Both the position numbers and the translations under genes were made by a program. Positions 12,822 through 23,979 of a stretch of DNA of 64,000 bases are shown here, one piece after another. The stretch comes from Rotaria macrura (taxonomy: Eukaryota; Rotifera; Eurotatoria; Philodinida; Philodinidae), in the NCBI GenBank assembly GCA_900239685.1, contig OENT01000610.1:28882-92881 (forward strand). Direction: 5' to 3'. Under the pieces are notes generated by a model. That model saw only the letters and a program-made list of their open reading frames with translations, ran no database searches and was not told the origin of the DNA. Numbering within the stretch: position 1 is the first letter of the stretch; every line of letters begins with the position of its first letter.

Positions 12822-12851
12822 AGTTGTTAACGGGTAACCCGTTATCAACAA
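12822..12851. repeat. Near-perfect palindrome around GTTAACGGGTAACCCGTTATCAAC
   Basis: A ~27-bp inverted repeat centred on GGGTAACCC, with AACGGGT and ACCCGTT arms extended by GTTGTT/ATCAAC. It is isolated in non-coding DNA. It could be a cruciform-forming site or the closed terminus of a lost element; function unknown. Confidence 0.5.
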
Positions 12852-14119
12852 TGCAAAAGGTTGACTGTGGTTACTCTATTCCATTTCTCATATCTTTAAC
12901 CTTCATATACAGATTAAATGTCACGAAAAATAATGCCACCATCCATCTTTCATTAGAAAAATGAAACTGTATTTCTTCAACGTCGCAATGAGGGAGAGCA
13001 AGTTTTATGGAATTCGATCTGAGCGCCTCTCATGCATCTACAGATAATTTTGCGAGAAATTTGCGGATTCCCTTCATTATTTTGTGCATTGAAAAAAGTT
13101 CCCGTAAAAAACCTGGTCTCTACAACGAGAGAATATTTTGAAATGGTAAACACCAATGGAGCTTATGATATATTTACAAGGCGAACATGATAGGTGTTGA
13201 AAAATTTTAAGACGTTTTTCTCCCACTTCCAGACATTATAGACGTGTTGTCATTGACTGAACTTTTTATCTCTGATAAAATACTTGCGAGAAAAGCATAG
13301 CATGGAATTTTGATATGAAATTTTCGCTCATAGATAGAGCACATGTCTTTGATAATTTCCATAAAGATTTGAGGTAGTGCATGCTGAAAAAAGGTTTTCT
13401 TAATTATTCTTGTCGGGCAGGGATCGTTTTTCCATTTTTCGATATAAGAGAAGGACGCTTTCTTCGGGGCTTAAATTTTTAAGGAATTTTATTTGTACTA
13501 AGGTCTATTTATGAGCAATACTTTGAATGAAAATTCCTTAATTCGATTTTACACAAGTATTTTGTCGTAGGTAAAACATTCAGTAAAATAATAATAACTC
13601 GAGAAGGATAGAAAGTCCGATTGAGCCGTTTGAAACTTTTTCCTGATTTATCGAGTCCTACACATAGAAATATAATGAGATCGATCGGTAAGTATAAGGC
13701 TTAGATATCTTCCCTTGACAGAATATTTTAGGGGTAAGAGTATGAAGAAAATCTCAGGCTCTAACGTTCCACAAATTATATCCATATGTCCTATTCGAAT
13801 GTATCAATTTTCTCATGATGTTTAATTGGTTGCTATCGTTTTGTGGTCGCTACGACAACAAAGTAAAAGGGGATACTAGCTACCTTTTCACATGAATCGA
13901 TGTTCATATTTTATTATTCCCCATTGTTGTGCATATGAGCAGTCGTAAAAATACCGAAAATGTATATTCAAAAAAAACTCCCTTTTGTTCAATATTTGCT
14001 TTTCTTGTGTTTCATGAATGTCGTTTATTAAGTCTGCACAAATGAAAGGCTTTGGCTTTTGTGAACTTTGCATAACTATTCTAGGCAAACAAAATTCAAA
14101 TACTTCATAACTAATAGAA

Positions 14120-17100
14120 ATGCATTCACGTGTCAAAACGTCAACTGGTGATAGTATTTTTCTTCCAGTGGCTGAGATGGTTGGACAAATAGGTGAACTC
14201 GAAAAACAAATGGACAAAACAACTAATCATAATTTGATTACTGTGCTCAAAGAAGTAAGCGAGTATTTAATTAGATACATGATTCTTGTACAATACTCAA
14301 CATTCAACTACCATTCTATAGATTGCATGTACACCAGTTCCGCACGTCTCTCCTCAAATAGCAAAAATCTTCAAGGATCTTCAAAAAAAGACTTACAACA
14401 GGAAAGAATTTATTGACAGACTGAGAGACAGTGGAACTGCTAGTGAATATAGCAGCGAAGATCTTGATGACATTATACAGAAACTGGAAGCATCTCGTGG
14501 TTATACTGAAAAAGAGATAAAACACATAATTAACTTCACAAGAAAACATCATGCCTACAACAGATCACAAATCAAGAAAATGCTAGAGACGCTCATCCTG
14601 CCAGATCAGTATACAATACTACACTACGGTACCCTGTTCAACAACGTTTCTTTTTGCAGATGTCTTATCAATGATTTTGGTTGCAGTAAGATTTTTTTCA
14701 TTGTGCTTCATTTTTTAAAAAATCTGCTACTAAATACTGAGGCATACAGCGAAGCAACTGTAATTATCTTCACTTTTTCCTCATCTTGAATGTGTAATAG
14801 GCGTGGCAAAACGATCGTATTCATATGAAATGGTGCAAGTCTATGTTGAAAGTGTCAAATTGAGTAATCGATCTAGTATATACCTTTTGCAACACTGACA
14901 GAATTCAATCTTATTTCGTATAGAAACTTGCAAAGTGCTTTTATTTGGTTCGGCTTTCTGTCTAGTAACAAAAATTTCTTAAGTTTCGATCTTGACCACG
15001 ATCTCGGTTCAATGATTCCTTCACAAAGAGCAATTTTCAAAAGAAAGACTATTCATTTTGCTTCACTGATGCTTAGGGATATGTGTTCCGGTTTCAGTAG
15101 TGGGCGATTTGCTACAGTTATTGCAAGCCACTCTGTTATTGCCAGAGTTGATTTTCTGATTGACTTCTAGCCTACAGATATGAACACAAAAATTCGTTAC
15201 TTTTTGTGGCCAAGAGGTTTTTGCAGCAGGTGCAAATCCCACTAATCTCTAATCCCATACGACAGTACTGTGATAGGATCTGTTGAAAATATTTTTACAT
15301 CATGTCATTTTCCACAAGATGTTAATTTGATCGGTCGCGATGGCGAAACACCACTTCATATCGCTGCTCGCTTAGCAGATATCAACTATCCTGATCATCC
15401 TGTATGTGTAGCAAAAACTAAAGTGTCTGTTTTACAATCATGCAAAGTAGAGTTCTTTTCCATTTGATTAGCCCTCAATTTTGGAGTATTTGCTAAATGA
15501 GCCGAAAATCATGATAAACATTCGAGACAATCAAGGACGAACACCGTTGCATTTTGCTGTCATCTACAATTGTGTAGCGAATGCCAAATATCTGATAGAC
15601 TGTGGTGCAAATCTCGACGTAAGTTCTCTTGTCTTGGTCACCTTCTCTTTAAAGTTGACGACTAGCAGTTCTACAATAAATAATCTCTAATTACATGTAC
15701 GGCGTGTTCAAATTCTTTCCAGATTCCTGATATTAATGGCGCTATTTCGCTCCATTATGCTTTCCGGCTTCTTCAACATGATAATATGGTTGGCTTATTC
15801 TTGAATTTCCCACATTTATTCGACTGTGAAACACATGATAATAAGAAGCCTATTGACATAGCTATCAAGTACAATAGTCCCGAAGTTATCAAACACTTTT
15901 TCGACCTTAGACATGCCCAACAAGTTGACAATATGACAGATGGAACTACTATAGAGCAAGCTGTCGCTCACGTATCTGAAGAGGAAGCTATGTCCTTTCT
16001 GAAAGAACAATATGAGGATAGAATCAATGGCGATCACAGTATACTTTTTCTTGCTTGTCGGCAGTTACATGGTCACCAAACGGTTTCCCATCTCATCAAC
16101 TCGAATAGTATAATGTATCGAGACAAGCAGACTGGTTTGAGCCCATTGATGATCGCTGTCCAACATCGCCAACTTCAATGTGTTCTAGATCTTCTCAACA
16201 ATAGATATTTTACACAAGAAGCATTTGAACTAGCTAGTAATATTTCGTTTCGCACAGTATTACATATTTGTGCAAAAGTTCAATACAGAAAGATCACCGA
16301 AGCTCTATTTGATTCTCGTTTCATATCTAATACAATAGTAGTTGCTGTCGATGTAATGGGTGATACACCTCTACATATTTGTGCTAAGGTCGGCAATGTA
16401 TACATGACGCAACTATTGCTAGGCAACATTTCTGATCAAAATGTGTTCACAACAAATTTTTCAGATGCATCAACACTTCTTCCAGTTACCAACCGCAACC
16501 TGAATAGGTGAGTACCACGAGAGTCATTAGTTATCAGAGCTATAAATACCACTTCTTTTTACAGATCAGTAAGTGGACACACTCATAGAATATTGACAAA
16601 AAAGAACAAAGACAAACTAACACCTCTACACGTGGCTATTCAAACTGGAAATTTGAATGTCATAAATGAAATACTAAAATATGCTGACCCGTCGATGATT
16701 AACGCGTGTGATGATCGCCAGCGAACATGTCTACATATGGCTGCTGCAAAAGGTAAGAAAGTATTTGATCCTCACTATGTGCATGCGAATAAAAATTCTG
16801 TCGTACAATATCAATCCAATCCACTAAATACTTCTTTATCATACCTACCCAGTGAATATTTGTCATTGGGATGCAAAGTACGAACGTAACTTTGGAATTA
16901 CTCCATCATTTTCATCAACAAACATTTCGGTTATTAGTGATAAACAATATTTATTTTTCATTTGTTGGATGGCATGTATATACAAATAAACCAAGCATCG
17001 AACGCTAACGTCCTACAGTTCCGTGTTATCAGGTTTGGTTATTCCATTGACGTGGATTTCAGTCATCTATTCATTTACACTCACCCATCAAACAATTGTT

Positions 17101-20100
17101 TTCTTCATTGGAATCAATCTTGCGAAGAATTTGTGGATAACTCTGACTTAATCATAGACTGATAATCCAGGTGTAGGATTACCTTTGTCATGAGCCATAT
17201 TATTTGTGCTCAGAAAAGAAAGCATTTTTTAAACGTTTTCTAGAAATCCCATATTGATTCTTCGATACCATTGTGGACTACAGATGCGTCTTTCACGGAC
17301 ATAATATTAGCTCCCAATTTTCAGATATTTTAGGAAATAAAGGGGTCAGCAAGTTGAGATTGGTTTTTAATAACTGGATTTTTAGAAACCTGCCCATGGC
17401 AAAAAAAACGTTACTTTTAAATGCTGCAAAACGCGTTAATGCTGGCCGGTTTAACGCGTTTCGCAGCTTCTAAACCGGTTAAAAATGCCGCGAGACGATA
17501 CATTTTTCGTTTTCATTCGGGAATTCTGGTTCCGAAACGCGTTTTGAGTAAGTGGGAAAAGGGTTTTATACGCTTCTCGTCATGGGAAACACTGCGAAAC
17601 GCGTTAGATCGGCCAGCATTAACGCGTTTAGCAGTGAATATATCCTTGTTTTTTTTTGCCATGGGTGCCATATGAACACATTTAAGAGGATAGAGGTCTC
17701 AAAATTCACATTGAATACAGGTGTACGTCAAATCTACCTTTAAAGCAAAACTTAGTCTTCGATCAGTGTCATTTAAACATGTATCAAAAAACAAAGTTGC
17801 TAAAACGACTGATGTTACCTACATTAATGAGAGCCATAAAGTTCCTAGACTTCGAGTCATTGAGCGGAAATTTTTTTTAACTTGAATTTATGGTGATATG
17901 GATTCACTTAAAATTTTGGCTCTACTGGGTCTGTTCGTTGCTGAAATACAGAATCTACAAGCAGCATTCAGATGACGCTAGTGAAATTATTTTATCATTC
18001 CGCGTCGGATCCTTAACGGACACAGTTTGGATTCTTCAAGGATATGCTCTTTTTTCCTAAGAGAACTACTAAATCCTTGAAAAAACATGCTTCTATCAGA
18101 TTTAGACTTTTATTCAACAATGAATCTGTGACGAAGCAACGAATTCCTGACGCAAGTTTCAGCCATGATACTCAAGAATTCTGACTTGATTCAATTAGGA
18201 TCCAAAGCAGATTATCATTGCTTTCAAATCAGGAATTGTTGAGAAAACCATTTACTTCTGAAAGAATCGTACAACCATTGAATTTCAGAATCCTAGACAG
18301 TTCACTAGTTGTTCGGAAATCGTGAACTATTCCAGAAACAAAATGTGATTGTCGATGTGAACGGAAGTTCAAATGATGTCGATTCATACCATTGCAGACA
18401 ATCATAGATCGTTTTATCAAATTTTGATAACGAGTCTGGTCTGATTAAGCATCCGTAGTTTGCTGGTTCCTGATGACAAGATCTGGGAGAGAAGTTGACA
18501 CGACACGTGACCTTTCAGAATTTCCAAGGAATGAGCCAATTTAGGAGTAGGAAAGTTAAGAATTTTTATGGCTTTTCATTAACAAAAAATATAAAAATGG
18601 TACAGCTTTTAGCAAGTAACAGGATAATGTTAATGAAGAATTATAGGAACCATATTGCTTAACATCTTGTTGAGAATCCTAAAGCTTTTAGCTAAATTCT
18701 TTTTTTTTCTTCTGTGAGACTGAAATTCGCTAGAAAATGAAGTCCATGACATTTGAGTCAAACTGAGGGTTGCGAGTGAATAATTCATTTCTGGCTTGTT
18801 TGGAACTATGGCAAGATGCTTCTAGAACGTGGATGAGCTTGTCAGAAAAATGACGTGCTGTAATTTGGGAAAGTCTTCTAGAAGTTCTTGAGAATTTCTT
18901 GACTGATTATTGCTTTCAAAGAAGTCTAAAAAAATTATTAAAATGACAACTTTATTTTATGCGTTTTTAGTCATTTTCTTAAAAATAAGACAAAATCAAA
19001 ATCTTAGAATGAAAAATCTAGGACCTTTAGAGAAAAGATTAGCAATACTTCTACTATATACATAAATATTCTGTCAAAATGAACCGTCTCGCTAAGGACA
19101 CAGAGATCAAAATTTTGTACACATGCTATATTTGAAGTGTTTCTTATCATTCATACTTCAAGAACAGTGAAGATTCGAAGGAGTTTTCAAATGAATGAAG
19201 ACATCGAGTATCGAAAATGTTTAGCTAACCATAATCTAGCTTTATATGTCTTCAACTTGTTCCAAAAGTCGCATTGTATATTTATACGTTGTATACTGAA
19301 ATGCTGAAGTAAAATTTATTGTTCTGTAGGTTATGCTGATATTGTTGATGCCCTGCTCGTATATCAAGCTGATTTACAGGTCTGTGATATAAATGAATGG
19401 ACACCATTGCATCATGCTGTACGATGTAGTAGAAATGCGGACGACAATGAGAGACCTCAGTGTATAGAAAATCTTGTTACACGTGGTATGGCCGATATCA
19501 ATTCGTTGACTACTCGACGTGAGACGCCATTGCATATTGCATGCCAATATGGATCGAGCAAACTTGTCAAACAGTTGATCCAATTCGATTGTGATCTTTT
19601 CGCAACAAATGTAGACGGCTACAATTGTTTCGAAGTAGCCATCGATGCTAACAACGAAGAAGTTGTTCGATATTTGATTGAAAGCGACAACTGTTTCGAT
19701 TTAATGCGTAATTCCCAAATTCGAAAAAACCATGTCAACTGTTGTAATCTCCTTGCTCGGCGCTGCGAAGTAGACACACCAATGCGAAAGCTCATTCGCA
19801 AAATGCCCCTAATGGCTTTGCTAGTGCTCGACAAATGTTCAATGATAGTGGGAATGGAAGGAACGACTGGGCATAAAAGCGTTTATGTATATGAATTTCT
19901 AGAAGATCAATTCACTGTCAACAAGTGGAGAACAGGTAAATCGTTTGCATTTTGTTGCCGATGGTTGAAGTAATAATATATAATCTTTCTTCTATTCAGA
20001 CTTATCACAAGATATTAAGCATAGAGAAGTGTATACCTCCAATGCGGTCGATCTCGTCATGAATCATCCATTATTTCTAATGGCTCAGTATGAAGCTTAT

Positions 20101-21395
20101 GATCTCATGTCACACCCACTTAGTAATTATCTTGTGACGCTAAAGTTTAAAAAATTCGGCATTTTACTCTATGTCTTGATTGTCGGACTATATGTTACTT
20201 ATCTCGGATTGTTCACTACTGTCGTACTACGCACAAATCATCCAGAAGCATACTATAATCTCACAAATATCGATTTCCAAGATTCGTTGTGCTACAATGT
20301 CACACAAGCACTTTTGACAGCATCACCTAGCATTGGTGGTATCAAAACTAAGGCCGACTATATGTTGAAATATGCTATGTACTTCGTTATTTGTTCACTT
20401 GTCTTCAAAAATATTTTTGCCATCATCGACATCTTGCCAATTGGTTTCTTCAAAACATTGAGATATTGGCTGGAAACTGTGGCAGTCCTGTTATGCTTCA
20501 TCTTCGTGTACGATCGAAGCTACCAGACGGATGTTACCTTGCGCTGTCCTCTTCAATGGGAGTATGGAGCACTTGCTTTACTTCTTAGTTGGCTAACATT
20601 GCTAGGCTACATTCAGTTTATACCCATGATTGGTCTCTATGTTACAATGCTTTTGGTAATTATCAAGAAATTTATTCGTTTTTCAGCCGTACTTCTCATT
20701 CTGATTTGCGGATTCGCATTCACTTTTTACATGATCTTTCAAAACTTTGAGCAATTCCAAAGTCCAGGTTTCTCTCATATCAAAACAGGTGTGTCTAAAT
20801 AGGGTTTATCAAATTATATTCATTTCTTATCACATTTAATTAACTATTTAGCACTCATGGTATCCGGAGAATTAGGCTTTGACGAGCGCATGTACAGTGA
20901 AAACACGAAAGCCTACTATAAGGTCGCATTCCTGATTTACATTCTGTTTACTCTCATAATGACAGTATTTGTGACCAATCTTCTAATTGGTAAGATGCTT
21001 AGAGCAGAGAAAGAGAGTTTATCTTATACGCACGTGTATCCAGATACTTTGTGCTCTTCTAGATGCTATGAATGCATATTCGAAGGGACTATAACAATTG
21101 CTCTTTCTGCATAGGATTGGCCGTCGGTGAAATTCCACCACTAATGAAACAAGCATCGGATAATCTCAACAAATTATTTTATGAACTTGTAGCGATATGT
21201 GAGATTTTTCGTTACCGAATAATTTGGATCCTCTGTCACAGTGACGTAAATGATGCCATCGCATACACTTATCAAGATTTCGAAAAGAAGAAGTGGCATG
21301 AACGATTGAGGTACTGGCTGACGAAACGATGTTCTAGTTCAGCCCATGAAGATGATGATAATGCCGAAATGAACACTGAGAAATTATTACGATAA
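14120..21395 (+). CDS. TRPA-type ankyrin-repeat cation channel
   Basis: TRPA channels are tetrameric plasma-membrane cation channels gated by irritants, temperature or mechanical stimuli. The exons from 15319 on join in frame: 15319-15401, 15472-15618, 15723-16507, 16565-16752, 19330-19935, 20000-20788, 20852-20989 and 21115-21395 (about 1,005 codons). They encode at least 12 ankyrin repeats (DGETPLHIAAR, QGRTPLHFAV, MGDTPLHICAKVG, DKLTPLHVAIQTG, NEWTPLHHAV, RRETPLHIACQYG and others), then hydrophobic S1-S5 (20150-20740), a pore region (SGELGF) and S6 running into NLLIGLAVGEI, the TRPA hallmark after S6. Exons 5' of 15319 are tentative: 14120-14254 and 14322-14628 encode a charged helical N-terminus (RKEFIDRLRDSG, GYTEKEIKHII), but I could not join 14629-15318 cleanly. 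The filter has GEL where human TRPA1 has GDI. Two possible ATGs exist; 14120 follows an in-frame stop. No lesion was found in the ankyrin or channel part. Confidence 0.88.
16753..19329 (+). other. 2.6-kb intron of the TRPA gene
   Basis: Bounded by AAAG|GTAAGA at 16752/16753 and CTGTAG|GTTATG at 19329/19330, with exon phases that match. It is far longer than the gene's other introns. It carries the MITE at 17388-17672. The rest (17680-19329) is AT-rich with no recognisable exon, repeat or RNA. Confidence 0.8.
17388..17672. mobile_element. MITE with terminal inverted repeats and repeated AACGCGTT palindromes
   Basis: Left end: GCCCATGGCAAAAAAAACG; right end: complementary, with a T run then GCCATGGGTGCC. 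Further in, AACGCGTTAATGCTGGCC (left) matches GGCCAGCATTAACGCGTT (right). The palindrome AACGCGTT or a one-base variant occurs about five times in 285 bp, GC-rich against an AT-rich intron. No coding capacity. Clustered subterminal copies of one short palindrome suggest transposase-binding sites. It sits inside the largest TRPA intron. Confidence 0.78.
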
Positions 21396-22039
21396 CACAA
21401 GATGATATATCCGTGACTCAAGAAACACATAGAATTCTTGGTTCACAAGTTTAAAACATAACAGAGAAGTAATGAAATACGCATTGACTAACGTTTTCTA
21501 ACATTATGTTTTATCTGGAAAGAAAAGTTTTTAGCGTCATTTCTGTGTAATTAAAATGCAGAACACAATGAGCTCATTCTATCACAGAACCAAACCTCAT
21601 GTTCATATTGAATATTTTAAATGTTGACATTACAGACATTCGTGTCAAAATTTCCGTTGCACTATACATAGGAGTTGGGTGAATTTAGGTGTGAAATATG
21701 TAGTTTTGCTTGTGAGTTTTTGATTGGTGTCAAATTACTGAGGAATGAAATCCACATACACAGAAAATGTTTAATGTTAATAAAAACAAAATCCTGCATT
21801 TTCAAACTGGAAAATTGAGACTGAATATGTCTATCTATCGTGAATTAGACTGCCCCTGGTTGTATGTATATAAGCATTCGTATCTTCATCCCTATCCATA
21901 CCACTTAAAGTCAAGCATACCCCAGGTATGAATCATGATTCATGACTGTATACGAGACATATTCACTGAAATGCAAAAAAATTGTTGTTTATTTTGATAC
22001 ACAGTATTTAACGTTACTTTTAATGATGAAATCCTCGAT
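21396..22039. other. Non-coding spacer and probable TRPA 3' UTR
   Basis: AT-rich. A candidate polyadenylation signal (TTAATAAAAAC) lies near 21779, about 380 bp after the TRPA stop. Nothing else recognised. Confidence 0.5.
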
Positions 22040-22860
22040 TTAGATATAGTCAGACTTTGGATGAAATAATTGACAATATAGAATCGTTCAAAAAATTTTT
22101 GAAAAATTCACTAAGGTCAAATGTAATTTTACTCGCATTATACATTCGATTTATACTATCTATTGAGTTACATGCTTTGAGTTGACAATTGAGTTTTGCA
22201 ATATTCTGCAATTGCGTTTGATAACCTAATAAAAACATAATTTGATATGACACTGAATGAGAGCTTTCAGAATAGTAAGGAAATGTTGCACAAATCTGCT
22301 GACCAAACGACCCCTCGTTATCAATGTAAATTTAGCATTGTTGACAAGTGTTGAGATCTGTTGAAGGACAATTAGCTGAAGAATTATTGAAATCTTAGCA
22401 TGCAGCAGAATGTGCATCGAAGGAAGAAACGATTTCAAATAATGAAGATAGCTCTTGAGCAAATTTTTCTTCAATAATGAGTGGATGAAGAATTCGCTTC
22501 AAATGCGTTTCATAATTGCATTTATCCGATAAACAAATATAACCAAATGAATGTCTCACATATGGTACTTCTTCTTGATTCATGACTTTCAATATCGGCA
22601 GCGGCCATAATAATATGTTGCTCAGCATAGTTGGCCGAGTGAGTATGTATACTATCCACTAAGATGCTGACATTGTGTGTATTTTTATCCCAAATGACAG
22701 TCACAAAACATATCCAAGCATTGACCCGCTGACATTTCGGAAAAGACGAAACTGTATCGCTTGTAACAGTATAATTTAGCGTGAAACCACCATCACAAAA
22801 GTAACACAGTACTGATCAAACCGACACAGGTGATTTCAACAACAAAAGAAATAAAACAAC
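22040..22860 (-). pseudogene. Decayed cysteine-rich secreted or membrane-anchored protein (bdelloid-type family)
   Basis: Reading the minus strand from about 22850: a hydrophobic leader, then LCYFCDGGFTLNYTV as in mature LY6-like proteins. Blocks with regularly spaced cysteines follow: CFVTVIWDKNTHNV, YICLSDKCN, ANCPSTDLNTCQQC, FGQQICAT, KLNCQLKACNS. This pattern of repeated short C-rich modules resembles a secreted family I associate with bdelloid rotifers; the function is unknown. The reading frame is broken by a frameshift between about 22570 and 22620 and by two in-frame TAA codons near 22398 and 22344, each directly after a conserved TGC (Cys) codon. Frames before and after the stops stay aligned, so decay is by point changes and one indel. 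An alternative is that unspliced introns explain the frameshift, but not the stops. Confidence 0.6.
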
Positions 22861-23979
22861 AGTTTATAACATGATTGTATGATCTTTATTGAAAAAACAA
22901 AGGTGAACTATCGGTAGATATTGTTTTTAAGTTATATGCACATGTACCTTACATAAGCGCAACTGAGTATTCAGCGCCGAGAAGAAAAACAAGAAATTAT
23001 CAGAGTCATTTAATATGGGTGTTTGATAATATTATACATCAATATAATTATGAATTCAGGCATGTTGAAACTACGTATTTTCACTAACAATTGAACCACT
23101 ACAACAGTTTGTCCTTTTCCTCAAAGTCATTAGACAAGCAGCACAAACGGAACGTTTTCTTTTGCTGATTTACTCTAATGAATGCAAAATAATTATAATC
23201 GCATTCGTTGCTGAACGTCACAAATACTTCTTTAGATACATATATGTGCACATTAAGTAAACACGAAGAGACAACCTTTCAAAGACATTAAGATACGATA
23301 TTAATACGAACTGAGTTGGTGTTTGAAAAGGATTTTGGCTACCGACTTTGAGCGCTGATATATGACAACAAGAATAAAAATTAGTAAATCTTGCTTCACA
23401 CTCTAAGCCTAAAATTTGTAAAGTCTTATTTCGACTTTAAAAAAATCTAAGATATTCTATTTTACTGTTGACTCCAACAAAAATCTACTGATATTTGTTC
23501 ATTGATTTCATACTGAAAATCTTCTATGCCATATTCGAATAGAATGACATGCATGTTTTACTTGATTTTATATTTCTATCATTCCTAAATTCATCAATAT
23601 CATAGAGTAGTGTTTCAAAATTTGGATCATGTCTTATGCATCGATATATTCATCAATATACAAAATTATGGTTTATTTTATATAGTAAACGAGGAAATTT
23701 GATATTGAATGTTCAGTACTAAATACTATATGTTTCTGACGATATATCATTCTTCGATTTTAGTCAAATATTACTATTGTTCTCGTATTAATTGTGCATC
23801 TAAATTTAATAAAATACGAAAGCAAACACATACAAACACACAGATTCTGCATCTGCTAATGAATTTATACATTGTTTTTTCTCATGTGATTTGAAATACA
23901 GAAAACACTTCTTGACAGATGTGCAGTACATGGTTAAGAGAAGAATATGTTGTAAGTAAGAAAACAATACGTATTTATT
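22861..23979. other. Intergenic, no gene recognised
   Basis: About 1.1 kb of AT-rich DNA between the cysteine-rich relic and the 3' end of the ABCG gene. Short frames only. No repeat or RNA structure seen. Confidence 0.6.

Larger units (their letters stand above)
10625..14119. other. Intergenic, no gene recognised; holds a tandem duplication and a palindrome
   Basis: About 3.5 kb. Overlapping frames on both strands at 10945-11218 match nothing I know and have no exon context. The structures I can support are the imperfect duplication at 11413-11600 and the palindrome at 12822-12851, listed separately. Confidence 0.6.
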
